This document shows, piece by piece, positions 1-9,478 of a DNA stretch of 61,222 nucleotides. Location: the NCBI GenBank assembly GCA_017859955.1, contig JAFNAB010000021.1:1-61222 (forward strand). Direction: 5' to 3'. Under the pieces are notes generated by a model. It was given only the letters and a program-made list of their open reading frames with translations, had not been told where the DNA came from and did not search any database. This DNA is from Holophagaceae bacterium (GTDB taxonomy: Bacteria > Acidobacteriota > Holophagae > Holophagales > Holophagaceae). Position 1 is the first letter of the stretch. Each line of letters opens with the position of its first letter. The translations under genes and the position numbers were made by a program.

Positions 1-19
1 CCCTATAACGTCAGGACCA

Positions 20-3000
20 TCAGCCCTTCTTGGTAGGTGCCAGCTTGGCCATGTTCTCGTAAACCGCGAAGCGGTTGGTGACATCGAGCTGGGCCTGGGC
101 CAGGAGTTCCTTGAAGCCCTCGGGATTGGCCCGCTCCACGATCCGGTAGCGGTTCTCGTTCAGGACGTAGTTGCTCAGCTCGATCTTGGGAGCCGCGCTG
201 TCCATCTGAAGGGGAGCCTCGCCGTTGGCGGCGCGCCGGGGGTCGTAGCGGAAGAGGGGCCAGTGACCGGAATCCACGGCCAGCTTCTGCTGCTCCACAC
301 CCTTGACCAGATCGAAGCCCTGGGCGATGCAGTGGCTGTAGGCCAGGATCAGGGAGGGTCCGTCGTAGCTCTCGGCTTCCTGGAAGGCCTTGATGGTCTG
401 GGCATCCCGGGCGCCCAGGGCGACCTTGGCGACGTAGACGTTCCCGTAGGACATGGCGATCATGGCCAGATCCTTCTTGGGCAGGGTCTTGCCGGCGGTG
501 GCGAACTTGGCCGAAGCACCGATGGGGGTGGACTTGGAGGCCTGACCGCCGGTGTTGGAGTAGACCTCGGTGTCGAGCACCAGGATGTTGACGTTGCGTC
601 CCTGGGCAATGACGTGGTCCAGACCGCCGTAGCCGATGTCGTAGGCCCAGCCGTCGCCGCCGAGGATCCAGACGCTCTTCTTCACCAGGAAGTCGGCGAG
701 GCCGAGGAAGCGCTTGGCCTCAGGGGTGTTGATGCCCTGCAGCTTCTGCTTGAGGATGGCGACCCGCTCGCGCTGATCGCGGATCCCCGCCTCGGTGCTC
801 TGGTCGGCATTGACCAGACCGGCCACCAGATCGTCACCCAGCTGGGAGGCGAAGGACTGGAGGAGCTCATGGGCGTTCTCGGTGCCCTTGTCCACGGCCA
901 TCCGCATGCCGAAGCCGTATTCCGCGTTGTCCTCGAAGAGGCTGTTGGACCAGGCGGGACCGCGGCCCTCCTTGTTCACCGTGTAGGGGGTGGTGGGCAG
1001 GTTGCCACCATAGATGGAGGTGCAACCCGTGGCGTTGGCGATGTAGGCCCGGTCACCGAAGAGCTGGGTGAGGATCTTGACGTAGGGGGTCTCGCCGCAA
1101 CCCGCGCAGGCGCCGGAGTATTCGAAGAGCGCTTCCTTGAAGGCCGTCCCCTTGATGTCGAGCTTGAGCTCGGCACGGTCCGGGAAGGGCAGGTTCAGGA
1201 AGAAGTCGTAGTTCTCGATCTCCGCTTCCCGCAGGGGGAGCTGGGGAGCCATGTTGATGGCCTTCCGGCCTTCGTTGACCTTGTCCTTGGCGGGGCAGTT
1301 GGCCACGCAGATGCCACAGCCGGTGCAATCCTCAGGAGCCACCTGGATGGTGAACTTCTTGCCCTTGAACTCCACACCCTTGTAGTCCGTGCTCTTGAAG
1401 GTCGCGGGGGCACCAGCCAGGAGGGCGGCGTCATAGACCTGGGGACGGATGGCGGCGTGGGGGCAGATGGTAGAGCATTTGTTGCACTGGATGCAGACCT
1501 CGGGATTCCAGGTGGGAATCTCGGTGGCGATGTTGCGCTTCTCCCACTTGGTGGTGCCCACGGGCCAGGTGCCATCCACGGGGAAGGCGCTGACCGGCAG
1601 CTGGTCGCCCTTGTTGGCCATCATGATGGCCTGGACCTTCTTGGTGAACTCGGGGGCCTTGTCGGAGACGAAGGGAGGACGCACCCGGGTGGAGGTCACG
1701 ACGGCGGGGACCGTCACTTCGTGCAGGTTCACCAGGGTGGTGTCCACGGCCTCGAAGTTCTTCTTGACCACGGCGTCGCCCTTCTTGCCGTAGGTCTTCT
1801 TGATGCTCTTCTTGATCTGCTCGATGGCCTCGTCCTTGGGCAGCACCCCGGAAATGGCGAAGAAGCAGACCTGCATGATGGTGTTGATGCGCACGCCCAT
1901 GCCCGTGGCCTTGCCCACTTCGTAGGCGTCGATCACGTAGAACTTCATCTTCTTGGCAATGAGCTCTTCCTGGACTTCCTTGGGCAGGTGATCCCAGATC
2001 TCGTCCTTGCTGTAGGGCGTGTTGAGCAGGAAGGTGGCGCCGGGGGCGGCGCTGCCCAGCATGTCGTACTTGTCGACGAAGCTGGTCTGGTGACAGGCCA
2101 CGAAGTTGGCCTGGCTGATGAGGTAGGCCGAGCGGATGGGGCGGGGTCCGAAGCGCAGGTGGCTGATGGTGATGGCGCCGGACTTCTTGGAGTCATAGAC
2201 GAAGTAGCCCTGACCGCAGTTGGGGGTCTCCTCGGCGATGATCTTGATGGAGTTCTTGTTAGCGCCCACGGTGCCGTCGGCACCCAGACCGAAGAACATG
2301 GCCCGCTTCACGTCGGCCGCTTCGATATCGAAGGTGGCATCGACCTTCAGGCTGGTGTGGGTGACATCGTCCACGATGCCCACGGTGAAGTGGGCCTTGG
2401 GGGCATCGGCCGCCAGGTTGTCGTAGATGGCCTTGACACAGGCGGGGGTGAACTCCTTGCTGGCGAGGCCGTAACGACCGCCCACCACCTTGGGATCCAG
2501 AGTGGTGTAGCCACGGTCCCGGGCTTCCCGCAGACCGGCGACCACGTCGACGAAGAGGGGCTCGCCCACAGCACCGCATTCCTTGACCCGGTCCAGGACG
2601 GCGATGGCCTTGACGGTGGCGGGCAGCGCCTCCACCAGGTGCTTCACGGAGAAGGGACGATAGAGGCGGACCTTGATGAGACCGACCTTCTCACCCTGGG
2701 CCAGGGCCCAGTCGATGTACTCGTGGGTCACATCACAGGAGGAGCCCATGGTGATGATGACGCGCTCGGCATCGGGGGCGCCGTAGTAGTCGTAGAGCTT
2801 GTACTGGCGGCCGGTGAGCCCGGCGAACTTGTCCATCTCCTCCTGCACGATGCCGGGGCAGGCGTCATAGAAGAGGTTGCAGGCCTCGCGGGCCTGGAAG
2901 AAGGTGTCGGGGTTCTGGGCGGTGCCGCGCAGCACGGGAGCGTCAGGGGTGACACCCCGCTTGCGGTGGCTTTCCACCAGCTCGTCCGTGACCATGAAGC

Positions 3001-3577
3001 GCAGGTCCTCGTCCGTCAGCATCTCGATCTTGTTGACCTCGTGGGAGGTCCGGAAGCCGTCGAAGAAGTGGAGGAAGGGCACCCGGCTGCGCAGGGAGGA
3101 GGACTGGGCAATCAGGGCGAGGTCGTGGGCCGCCTGAACGCTGTCCGAGGACAGGAGGGCGAAGCCGGTCTGACGACAGGCCATCACATCGCCGTGGTCC
3201 CCGAAGATGGATAGGGCATGGGTGGCCAGGGTGCGGGCCGTCACGTGCAGAACGAAGGGGATCAGCTCACCCGCGATCTTGTACATGTTGGGAATGAAGA
3301 GCAGGAGACCCTGGGAGGCCGTGAAGGAGGTGGTCAGGGCACCGGCCTGGAGGGAACCGTGCACAGCGCCGGCGGCGCCGCCTTCGGACTGCATCTCCAC
3401 GACCAGAGGAACGGTATTCCAGATGTTCTTACGCCCCTGGGAGCTCCATTCATCAGAAAGTTCCCCCATGGTGGACGAGGGCGTGATAGGGTAGATCGCA
3501 ATCACCTCATTTATGCGATGCGCTACCGATGCCGCTGCCTCGTTACCGTCAAGGGTAACTATGCGTCGTTCGGCCAT
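20..3577 (-). CDS. nifJ: Pyruvate:ferredoxin (flavodoxin) oxidoreductase, full-length single-chain form
   Basis: Homodimeric PFOR interconverts pyruvate + CoA and acetyl-CoA + CO2 with ferredoxin, in the cytoplasm. At 1185 aa it has the usual length. The N-terminal pyrimidine-binding half opens with MAERRIVTLDGNEAAA. Two [4Fe-4S] clusters are visible: CIQCNKCSTICP near residue 695 and CTGCGICVANCP near 755. They are followed by the TPP domain, with CAGCGETPY, then GDGWAYDIGYGG near 970 and YSNTGGQ. I start at the ATG at 3577 because AGGAGG lies seven bases upstream; an in-frame ATG nine codons earlier has no such site. It stands alone, about 340 bp downstream of leuCD. In this type of anaerobe it feeds acetyl-CoA produced from aromatic rings or pyruvate into biosynthesis and energy metabolism. 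Confidence 0.97.
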   Translation of the reverse strand: MAERRIVTLDGNEAAASVAHRINEVIAIYPITPSSTMGELSDEWSSQGRKNIWNTVPLVVEMQSEGGAAGAVHGSLQAGALTTSFTASQGLLLFIPNMYKIAGELIPFVLHVTARTLATHALSIFGDHGDVMACRQTGFALLSSDSVQAAHDLALIAQSSSLRSRVPFLHFFDGFRTSHEVNKIEMLTDEDLRFMVTDELVESHRKRGVTPDAPVLRGTAQNPDTFFQAREACNLFYDACPGIVQEEMDKFAGLTGRQYKLYDYYGAPDAERVIITMGSSCDVTHEYIDWALAQGEKVGLIKVRLYRPFSVKHLVEALPATVKAIAVLDRVKECGAVGEPLFVDVVAGLREARDRGYTTLDPKVVGGRYGLASKEFTPACVKAIYDNLAADAPKAHFTVGIVDDVTHTSLKVDATFDIEAADVKRAMFFGLGADGTVGANKNSIKIIAEETPNCGQGYFVYDSKKSGAITISHLRFGPRPIRSAYLISQANFVACHQTSFVDKYDMLGSAAPGATFLLNTPYSKDEIWDHLPKEVQEELIAKKMKFYVIDAYEVGKATGMGVRINTIMQVCFFAISGVLPKDEAIEQIKKSIKKTYGKKGDAVVKKNFEAVDTTLVNLHEVTVPAVVTSTRVRPPFVSDKAPEFTKKVQAIMMANKGDQLPVSAFPVDGTWPVGTTKWEKRNIATEIPTWNPEVCIQCNKCSTICPHAAIRPQVYDAALLAGAPATFKSTDYKGVEFKGKKFTIQVAPEDCTGCGICVANCPAKDKVNEGRKAINMAPQLPLREAEIENYDFFLNLPFPDRAELKLDIKGTAFKEALFEYSGACAGCGETPYVKILTQLFGDRAYIANATGCTSIYGGNLPTTPYTVNKEGRGPAWSNSLFEDNAEYGFGMRMAVDKGTENAHELLQSFASQLGDDLVAGLVNADQSTEAGIRDQRERVAILKQKLQGINTPEAKRFLGLADFLVKKSVWILGGDGWAYDIGYGGLDHVIAQGRNVNILVLDTEVYSNTGGQASKSTPIGASAKFATAGKTLPKKDLAMIAMSYGNVYVAKVALGARDAQTIKAFQEAESYDGPSLILAYSHCIAQGFDLVKGVEQQKLAVDSGHWPLFRYDPRRAANGEAPLQMDSAAPKIELSNYVLNENRYRIVERANPEGFKELLAQAQLDVTNRFAVYENMAKLAPTKKG

Positions 3578-3726
3578 GAGTATACCTCCTAATGAGCGTT
3601 TCATGAAAACGCCGTGGGTTTGAGCGGTTTTTTGGGCAGACTTTGGATGCCCCGGGGCTTGGCGGCTAGGCCACTCCCCAGAGCCAGTCTAAGGCTTCCC
3701 CGGCAAATGTAACAAGTGTGTGAATG

Positions 3727-3742
3727 CTAATTCCGGAATTAG
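3727..3742. promoter_or_regulatory. 16-bp perfect palindrome upstream of nifJ, candidate operator
   Basis: CTAATTCCGGAATTAG is a perfect inverted repeat 150 bp upstream of the nifJ start. A second palindrome, AGCCTAGGCT, begins inside its last two bases. A regulator-binding role is an inference, and I do not recognise the motif as a known box. Confidence 0.35.
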
Positions 3743-3753
3743 CCTAGGCTTAT

Positions 3754-3792
3754 GCCGGAGCATCAGAATATGATGCTCCGGCCTTGTTTTTT
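3754..3792 (+). terminator. Strong hairpin with T-run on the plus strand
   Basis: GCCGGAGCATCA, loop GAATA, then TGATGCTCCGGC gives a perfect 12-bp stem (3754-3782), followed on the plus strand by CTTGTTTTTTC. This is a textbook intrinsic terminator, but the genes on both sides are on the minus strand. It may stop antisense transcription. Read from leuD it has no T-run. Confidence 0.55.
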
Positions 3793-3920
3793 CAAGCCTT
3801 TTCTAGATTTTGCAACCTTTCCTGTAACATCCCTCGAACCAGCCTTGCGTCCGCCTGGAGGAGGCGTCTTGACCGATTACACAACTCATAAATCGAGATA
3901 AAAATATCTATTACAAATTT

Positions 3921-4520
3921 CTACAGCACCGAGCGGGTGTCGTAGGGAGCGGTGTGTCCCCCTTCGAACTCGGCGATCTCCCGTTCAAACTGCAGGAGGT
4001 AGCCCAGTTCGTCCACCCCGAGCAGCATGCATCGCTTGGAGAATGGATCCACCGGAAATCCAATGGCAGTGCCATCCGCCAAGGTCAGGGTCTGAGCTTC
4101 CAGATCCACCTTCACCTTCGCCCCACTGCCCTGTGCCAGCAGACTTGCGTGAACCTCGGGGCTCACCTTGATGGGCAGAAGACCGTTCTTCAGGGCATTG
4201 CCGAAGAAGATATCAGCGAAGGAAGTCGAGATCACGGCCCGGAGACCAAAGTCCGTCAGGGCCCAGGGTGCGTGTTCACGGGAACTGCCGCAGCCGAAGT
4301 TGTCACCCGCCAGGAGGACCTGGACGCCCTGGATCTGGTTGAGAACGAAGTCGGGACGGGGCTCACCGGCGGTGTCATAGCGCCAGTCGCTGAAGGCGGC
4401 CTTCCCCAGCCCCTCCTTGGTGGTGGTCTTCAGAAAGCGGGCGGGGATGATCTGGTCCGTGTCGATGTTGTCCACGGGCAGGATGGCGACGGGGGATTCG
4501 AATGGGGTGAAGGGGTTCAT
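3921..4520 (-). CDS. leuD: 3-isopropylmalate dehydratase small subunit
   Basis: Small (swivel) subunit of isopropylmalate isomerase in leucine synthesis, forming a heterodimer with LeuC. The 199-aa length is typical. It begins [20 protein letters not shown] and has the family signature [15 protein letters not shown] and the motif [16 protein letters not shown] choose the ATG at 4520 because it forms an ATGA overlap with the leuC stop codon, the usual coupling in leuCD; the frame is open further upstream but only as a shadow of leuC. Function is firm. A role in citramalate or methylmalate hydration is possible but not suggested by the context. Confidence 0.95.
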   Translation of the reverse strand: MNPFTPFESPVAILPVDNIDTDQIIPARFLKTTTKEGLGKAAFSDWRYDTAGEPRPDFVLNQIQGVQVLLAGDNFGCGSSREHAPWALTDFGLRAVISTSFADIFFGNALKNGLLPIKVSPEVHASLLAQGSGAKVKVDLEAQTLTLADGTAIGFPVDPFSKRCMLLGVDELGYLLQFEREIAEFEGGHTAPYDTRSVL

Positions 4521-5917
4521 GCGAAGCTCCGAGGATCGGCGACAACACCCGCCACGGCGGCGGCGGCGGCGGTGAGGGGGCTGGCCAGGAGGGTGCGCCC
4601 CCCGGGTCCCTGGCGACCCTCGAAGTTCCGGTTGCTGGTGGCCACACAGGTCTGACCGGGCTGGATCATGTCGCCGTTCATGGCCAGACACATGGAGCAG
4701 CCGGGCTCGCGCCATTCGGCACCGGCCTCGATGAAGATGCGGTCCAGGCCCTCGGCCTCGGCCTCCTTCTTGACGACTTCGCTACCGGGGACGACCAGGG
4801 TGCGGACCTTGGGGTTGACCTTGCGGCCCTTGAGAATGGCGGCGGCATCCCGCAGATCCTCGATGCGACCGTTGGTGCAGCTTCCCACGAAGACCACGTC
4901 CACAGGGCTGCCCAGAATGGGCTTGCCACCCTCCAGGCCCATGTATTCCAGGGCCTTGCTGAGACCTTCCCGCTCCACGCCCGACAGACTGGCGGGATCA
5001 GGAATGGTGCCGGTCACGGGAATGCCCATGGCGGGGTTGGTGCCGAAGGTGATCATGGGCTCCAGGGCGCTGCCGTCGAGGGTCACCACTTCATCGAAGT
5101 GGGCGCCCTCATCCGAAACCAGAGTCTTCCACTTGGCCACAGCGGCATCCCAGGCTTCACCCTGGGGGGCGAAGCGTCGGCCCTTCAGGTATTCGAAGGT
5201 GACCTCGTCGGGCGCGATGAGGCCCGAGCGGGCACCGGCTTCGATGGTCATGTTGGAGATGGTCATGCGGCCTTCCATGGAGAGGCTGCGAATGGCCTCG
5301 CCACCGTACTCGATGACGGCACCGGTTCCCCCGCCCACGCCGATCTTGGCGATGAGGGCCAGGATGATGTCCTTGGCGGTGACGCCGGGACGCAGGCGGC
5401 CCGTGACATCCACCCGGAGATTCCGGCTGGGCTTCTGGAGGAGGCACTGGGTGGCCAGGACCATCTCCACCTGGCTGGTGCCGATGCCGAAGGCCAGGAC
5501 ACCGAAGGCCCCGTGGGTGGCCGTGTGGCTGTCGCCGCACACCAGGGTCATGCCGGGCTGAACCAGGCCCAACTCAGGACTGAAGACGTGCACCACGCCC
5601 TGGTGGCCTGAACCGGGGCCGCAGAGGGGCACACCGAATTCGCGGCAGTTGGTCTTGAGCTGTTCGATCTGCCGGGCACCCACGGGATCCGTGATGGGCA
5701 GGGAGCGATCCGTGGTGGGAATGCTGTGATCGATGGTCGCGATGGTGCGATCCGGCCGACGGACCTTGAGGCCCCGGGCCCGCAAACCGTCGAAGGCCTG
5801 GGGGCTGGTGACCTCGTGAGCCAGGTGCAGATCAATGTAGAGGAGCGCGGGCTCGCCTTCTCTTTGGGCGACGACGTGCTCGTCCCAGATCTTGTCGTAA
5901 AGCGTTCGCAGAGCCAT
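4517..5917 (-). CDS. leuC: 3-isopropylmalate dehydratase large subunit
   Basis: Aconitase-family [4Fe-4S] enzyme that isomerises 2- to 3-isopropylmalate in leucine synthesis. It is 466 aa. Cluster ligands are visible in VGSCTNGR (about residue 347) and in GCSMCLAMN (two cysteines near 405-410). Further family motifs are [13 protein letters not shown] and the N-terminal [14 protein letters not shown]. The gene overlaps leuD by four bases, so the two are translationally coupled. A LysR gene starts 95 bp away on the other strand, which suggests LysR control of leuCD. Confidence 0.96.
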   Translation of the reverse strand: MALRTLYDKIWDEHVVAQREGEPALLYIDLHLAHEVTSPQAFDGLRARGLKVRRPDRTIATIDHSIPTTDRSLPITDPVGARQIEQLKTNCREFGVPLCGPGSGHQGVVHVFSPELGLVQPGMTLVCGDSHTATHGAFGVLAFGIGTSQVEMVLATQCLLQKPSRNLRVDVTGRLRPGVTAKDIILALIAKIGVGGGTGAVIEYGGEAIRSLSMEGRMTISNMTIEAGARSGLIAPDEVTFEYLKGRRFAPQGEAWDAAVAKWKTLVSDEGAHFDEVVTLDGSALEPMITFGTNPAMGIPVTGTIPDPASLSGVEREGLSKALEYMGLEGGKPILGSPVDVVFVGSCTNGRIEDLRDAAAILKGRKVNPKVRTLVVPGSEVVKKEAEAEGLDRIFIEAGAEWREPGCSMCLAMNGDMIQPGQTCVATSNRNFEGRQGPGGRTLLASPLTAAAAAVAGVVADPRSFA

Positions 5918-5976
5918 GGGGACACCTTTTCCTGGTCGTTCTCAATCCTAGGCCCCCCAAAATGCGGCGGCCAATT

Positions 5977-5989
5977 CATAATGGCTATG
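5977..5989. promoter_or_regulatory. Candidate LysR-type operator between leuC and the LysR gene
   Basis: CATA-ATGGC-TATG is a short inverted repeat in the 95-bp divergent leuC/LysR promoter region. Its size fits a LysR box. Assignment rests on position and symmetry only. Confidence 0.35.
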
Positions 5990-6011
5990 CGAGACATGCG
6001 CTGGACACATA

Positions 6012-6869
6012 ATGGACATCAATCAACTGGAAACCTTCCTGGTGGTCTGCGAAGAGCGGAATCTGAGCCGCGCCGCCGTTCGACTCTTCCTTACCCAACC
6101 CGCCGTCACCCGGCAGATCCAGGGTCTGGAGGCCGCCCTGGGCTGTCGGCTGCTGGACCGCACTCCCAGGGGCGTGGCCCCCACCGCCCAAGGCGAGGAG
6201 CTTCGGGCGAGAGGGGTCCGCATCCTGGCCGAGCTTCGCAGCCTCAAGGAGATCGGCCAGGGCAGCGAAGGTCCCAGCGGGGAACTGAACCTCGCCTGCT
6301 CGGATACCGTGGCCTGCCACTTCCTAGCCCCGATCCTGGGGCGTTTCGCCCTGGAATGCCCAAGGGTGCGAATCCGCATCGAGAACAGCGTGACACCGGG
6401 CATCGTGAACCTGGTGGAGCGGGGTGCATGCGAGCTGGGCTTTGTCCTCCTTCCGGTGCGGAACCCTCGCCTGGAGATCCACCCGGTCCTGAACTATCAC
6501 CACGTCGCTGTCTTCGCGCCCCACGATGAGCCGGACGGCGGCGGCCCCATCGAACTCGCCGAACTCTGCGCCATGCCCCTGGTGCTGCTCACCAAGGACA
6601 CGGCCACCCGGCGCGCCTTTGACGAGATGGTGGCCTCCAAGGGCTTGATGCCCAGTCGCGTGCTCGATGTGGGCAACGTTTCGGCCCAGAAGGCCCTGGT
6701 GCGCGTGGGCCTGGGTGCGGGCATCCTGCCGGACTACGCTGTGGAGCCCCGGGATGCCCTGGCCACCCGCCCCATCCAGGGAGCCCAGATCAAGACCCTC
6801 GCCTTCTGCCACCTCCGCGCCCGCCCCTTGACGCCACCGGCGGCACGGTTGGTGGAAATGTTGAGTTGA
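6012..6869 (+). CDS. LysR-family transcriptional regulator, divergent from leuCD
   Basis: Cytoplasmic DNA-binding activator or repressor of 285 aa, the normal LysR length. The winged HTH occupies residues 1-60 (MDINQLETFLVVCEERNLSR, then FLTQPAVTRQIQGLE). The C-terminal effector domain runs from about 90 to 280. No clear Shine-Dalgarno precedes the ATG, but the start matches LysR N-termini exactly. Divergent placement next to leuCD is the classic arrangement for a regulator of the neighbouring operon, so leucine-pathway control is the best guess. The effector cannot be read from the sequence. Confidence 0.85.
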   Translation: MDINQLETFLVVCEERNLSRAAVRLFLTQPAVTRQIQGLEAALGCRLLDRTPRGVAPTAQGEELRARGVRILAELRSLKEIGQGSEGPSGELNLACSDTVACHFLAPILGRFALECPRVRIRIENSVTPGIVNLVERGACELGFVLLPVRNPRLEIHPVLNYHHVAVFAPHDEPDGGGPIELAELCAMPLVLLTKDTATRRAFDEMVASKGLMPSRVLDVGNVSAQKALVRVGLGAGILPDYAVEPRDALATRPIQGAQIKTLAFCHLRARPLTPPAARLVEMLS

Positions 6870-6920
6870 CCCCTCCCCCGGATCGACCCTATCCTGACGG
6901 CCCACTAAACGGAGAGCCTC

Positions 6921-9059
6921 ATGGAAAGTCCCTGGATATGCTCGATTTGCGGGTATAGCCACCAGGGCGACCACCCGCCGGCCCCCTGCCCTCTTTGTGG
7001 CGCTTCTCCGGAGCACTTTGCGCGGGAAGTCCAGCTGTCGATTGACGCGGAGGCCCCTCCTGAGGCTTGGCGTTGCCTCATCTGTGGGTACCGCCATGAG
7101 GGAGCCCAGCCCCCCGGGCACTGTCCAGTCTGCGCCGCCGGGCAGAAGGAGTTCGAGCCATGCAGAGAGGAAGCCGAGGTCCCGGTCGGCGGCCAGGAAC
7201 TTGGACCCATTGTGGTCATTGGCGGTGGGATCGCTGGCCTCTCGGCGGTGGAAGCCATCCGGGAAGCGGCGCCCGAGGCCGCCCTCACCTTCCTTAGCAG
7301 CGAAGAGGAGCCGCCCTACCACCGCCTCAACCTGACCCGGTATCTGGCCGGGGAACTCAACCGGGAAGCCCTCTGCATCCACCCTCTCTCCTGGTTCGAG
7401 GAAAATGGCGTCCGGATCATCCTGGGCGCCGAGGCCACCCGCATCGACCGCGATGCCCGGATCGTCCTTTGCCGGGATGGCTCCACCCACGCTTACCAGC
7501 GCCTGGTGCTCGCCTCCGGGGCCCATGCCTTCGTGCCCCCCATGGAAGGTCTTCAGCGCGGAAACGTCTTTACCCTGCGGCATCGGCGGGATGCGGACGC
7601 GATCCTCTCAGCCCTCAAGCCGGGAATGCGGGTGGCCGTGGTCGGTGGGGGCATCCTGGGCCTGGAGGCCGCCGCCGCCCTGACCCGACGGGGAGCCCGG
7701 GTGACCGTCATCGAGTCCGGCTCCCGCATCCTGCCCCGCCAGCTGGATAGCGAAGGGAGCGCCCTGCTGGAAGAGTGGGCGGAAAGCCAGGGCATCACCT
7801 TCAAGAAGGGCGGCCGGACCGAGGCCCTACTCGGGGACGAAACCCTGGCAGGGCTGCGATTTTCTGACGGCAGCACCCTGGAGGCGGAGATGGCCATCAT
7901 TGCCGCCGGAGTGCGCTCCAACAGCTGGCTGGCCCGGGAAGCTGGCCTGGCCGTGGACCAGGGGGTCGTGGTGGACGATCTCCTCTGCTCATCGGACCCC
8001 AGCATCCTGGCGGCTGGGGACGTGAGCCTCCACCGGGGCATCAACTACGGCACCTGGGGGCCCGCACAGGCCCAGGGCCGCACAGCGGGCCTCAACGCCC
8101 TGGGCAGGAGCCTGCGATTCGAGGGGCTGCCCCGGGCCAACATGCTCAAGGTCCTGGGCATCGACCTGTTCAGCATCGGCAGCCTGGAGGCACAGGACGG
8201 CGCCTCGGTGATCCTGAGCCACCGGGAGGGCGACACTTACCAGGCCCTGCACCTCCGGGACGAGCGATTGCTCGGAGCCCTCTTCCTGGGAGACGCCTCC
8301 CTCTCCGCCCCGGCCAAGGCCGCCATCGAGTCGAAACTCATCCTCCGCACCCCGGTCGCCGAGGGATTCCATGCAGTAGCCGCCGAACTCCGCCAACGGC
8401 TGGTGAAGGCTCCGCAAACTTTTTCCGTAACACCCGCGCCCACTGGGGCACCCCAAGAACATGCGCCTTGCATCACCCTTCAACCACAACCCCTCCCATC
8501 AGGAGAATTCATGAAGACCTACATCTGCTCCGTCTGCGGCTACACCCACGTCGGCGAGGAAGCCCCCGCGAAGTGTCCCCAGTGCGGCGCCAGCACTGAC
8601 AAGTTCACCCTGAAGGCCGAAGGCCTCCGCGTCTGGGCCGACCAGCACCGCATCGGCGTGGCCCAGGGCCTCGACGCCGAAGTGGTCCAGGGCCTCAAGG
8701 ACAACTTCATGGGCGAGTGCACCGAAGTGGGCATGTATCTGGCCATGTCCCGCCAGGCTGACCGTGAGGGTTACCCCGAAGTGGCCGAAGCCTACAAGCG
8801 CATCGCCTTTGAGGAGGCCGACCACGCTTCCCGCTTCGCCGAACTGCTGGGCGAGGTCGTCTTCCCCGACACCGCCAAGAACCTCGCCCTCCGGGCCGAT
8901 GCCGAGTGCGGCGCCACCGAAGGCAAGCTCAAGCTGGCCAAGCGCGCCAAGGAACTGGGCTATGACGCCATCCACGACACCGTCCACGAGATGTGCAAGG
9001 ACGAAGCCCGCCATGGCTGCGCCTTCCAGGGCCTGCTGAACCGCTACTTCAACAAGTAG
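6921..9059 (+). CDS. Rubredoxin-like / NAD(P)H-FAD reductase / rubrerythrin fusion
   Basis: A 712-aa frame with three parts. Residues 1-80 hold two rubredoxin-type zinc/iron knuckles (WICSICGY...CPLCG and WRCLICGY...CPVCA). Residues 96-495 are an FAD/NAD oxidoreductase with [17 protein letters not shown] (FAD) and [17 protein letters not shown] (NAD) and the late FAD motif [10 protein letters not shown]. Residues 531-712 are a complete rubrerythrin with its own start. The role is probably peroxide or oxygen reduction protecting anaerobic metabolism: NADH to FAD to rubredoxin to the di-iron site. Residues 495-530 are a Pro/Ala/Thr/Gln-rich stretch with no domain and read like translated spacer, so the fusion may simply be the loss of a stop codon between two genes. 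GGAG precedes the start. Confidence 0.85.
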   Translation: MESPWICSICGYSHQGDHPPAPCPLCGASPEHFAREVQLSIDAEAPPEAWRCLICGYRHEGAQPPGHCPVCAAGQKEFEPCREEAEVPVGGQELGPIVVIGGGIAGLSAVEAIREAAPEAALTFLSSEEEPPYHRLNLTRYLAGELNREALCIHPLSWFEENGVRIILGAEATRIDRDARIVLCRDGSTHAYQRLVLASGAHAFVPPMEGLQRGNVFTLRHRRDADAILSALKPGMRVAVVGGGILGLEAAAALTRRGARVTVIESGSRILPRQLDSEGSALLEEWAESQGITFKKGGRTEALLGDETLAGLRFSDGSTLEAEMAIIAAGVRSNSWLAREAGLAVDQGVVVDDLLCSSDPSILAAGDVSLHRGINYGTWGPAQAQGRTAGLNALGRSLRFEGLPRANMLKVLGIDLFSIGSLEAQDGASVILSHREGDTYQALHLRDERLLGALFLGDASLSAPAKAAIESKLILRTPVAEGFHAVAAELRQRLVKAPQTFSVTPAPTGAPQEHAPCITLQPQPLPSGEFMKTYICSVCGYTHVGEEAPAKCPQCGASTDKFTLKAEGLRVWADQHRIGVAQGLDAEVVQGLKDNFMGECTEVGMYLAMSRQADREGYPEVAEAYKRIAFEEADHASRFAELLGEVVFPDTAKNLALRADAECGATEGKLKLAKRAKELGYDAIHDTVHEMCKDEARHGCAFQGLLNRYFNK
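8511..9059 (+). CDS. Rubrerythrin, likely internal in-frame start
   Basis: AGGAG lies six bases before an ATG (8511) that is codon 531 of the longer frame. From here the 182-aa product is a complete 'reverse' rubrerythrin. An N-terminal rubredoxin knuckle ([21 protein letters not shown]) is followed by a four-helix ferritin-like domain with metal-ligand segments [26 protein letters not shown] and AHDTVHEM-like helices ending in KDEARHG. The family reduces H2O2 at a di-iron centre in the cytoplasm. Separate translation from this site is likely alongside, or instead of, the fused product. Confidence 0.8.
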   Translation: MKTYICSVCGYTHVGEEAPAKCPQCGASTDKFTLKAEGLRVWADQHRIGVAQGLDAEVVQGLKDNFMGECTEVGMYLAMSRQADREGYPEVAEAYKRIAFEEADHASRFAELLGEVVFPDTAKNLALRADAECGATEGKLKLAKRAKELGYDAIHDTVHEMCKDEARHGCAFQGLLNRYFNK

Positions 9060-9070
9060 TTGATCCTTAC

Positions 9071-9110
9071 CACCAAGGCCCGATGGAGCAATCTCCATCG
9101 GGCCTTGGTG
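9071..9110 (+). terminator. 18-bp hairpin after the rubrerythrin
   Basis: CACCAAGGCCCGATGGAG, loop CAAT, then CTCCATCGGGCCTTGGTG form a perfect 18-bp stem 11 bases after the stop. There is no T-run, so termination strength is uncertain. Confidence 0.65.
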
Positions 9111-9124
9111 CGTACAATGGAACC

Positions 9125-9478
9125 ATGAGCCCCCTCCCCGATCTCATCGCCCCTTTGATGGCAGCCCCGGACGCGGAACCCTGGGTGCGGTTCTGCGCCC
9201 AATGCCTGGAGAGGCAGCGATCCTGCGTGCTGGTCACCGTCCTGGACGCCCAGCCCGGTGCTCCCTGCGAAAAAGGGGAGCATTTCGTCTACGATGCCGA
9301 CGGCCATGGGCTGCTCCCCATGGATGCCCGGTTCTCCATCGCCCTGCACCGCCTGACCCAGGAGGCCCTGGAAAAGGGCCCCGCCTGCGTGCCCGTCACA
9401 ACCGCCCAGGGCGAGGTCATGGTCAGCCTGGAGCCCTTTCAGGCCGCCCGGAATGGCCTGCCCTGCAACGCGAAATAG
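9125..9478 (+). CDS. Short XdhC/CoxI-like N-terminal domain protein
   Basis: 117 aa. The core CVLVTVLDAQPGAPCEKGE, followed by VYDADGHGLLPMDARFSIAL, resembles the start of XdhC/CoxI proteins, which insert or sulfurate the molybdenum cofactor of xanthine-dehydrogenase-type enzymes. Full XdhC is about 250-300 aa with a C-terminal Rossmann domain; that part is absent. The gene faces a molybdenum-oxidoreductase operon, which fits a cofactor-maturation role, but the similarity is weak and no catalytic residue can be named. Its last 40 bases overlap the convergent HTH gene. There is no clear Shine-Dalgarno, and the upstream hairpin ends 14 bases before the ATG. It could also be an unrelated hypothetical protein. 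Confidence 0.5.
   Translation: MSPLPDLIAPLMAAPDAEPWVRFCAQCLERQRSCVLVTVLDAQPGAPCEKGEHFVYDADGHGLLPMDARFSIALHRLTQEALEKGPACVPVTTAQGEVMVSLEPFQAARNGLPCNAK

Larger units (their letters stand above)
3578..3920. other. Intergenic region between leuD and nifJ
   Basis: No gene is seen. The stretch must hold the nifJ promoter, read leftwards. It contains a perfect 16-bp palindrome CTAATTCCGGAATTAG (3727-3742), overlapped by AGCCTAGGCT (3741-3750), and a 12-bp hairpin (3754-3782). A weak hairpin, AGATA-AAAA-TATCT (3896-3909), lies just past leuD. The base composition is more AT-rich than that of the genes. Confidence 0.6.

Noticed and set aside
263-3214. A 983-codon open frame on the plus strand opposite nifJ
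   Set aside because: It is a shadow of nifJ in high-GC DNA: rich in Gly, Val, Asp and His, no domain, no ribosome-binding site, and nifJ itself is unmistakable.
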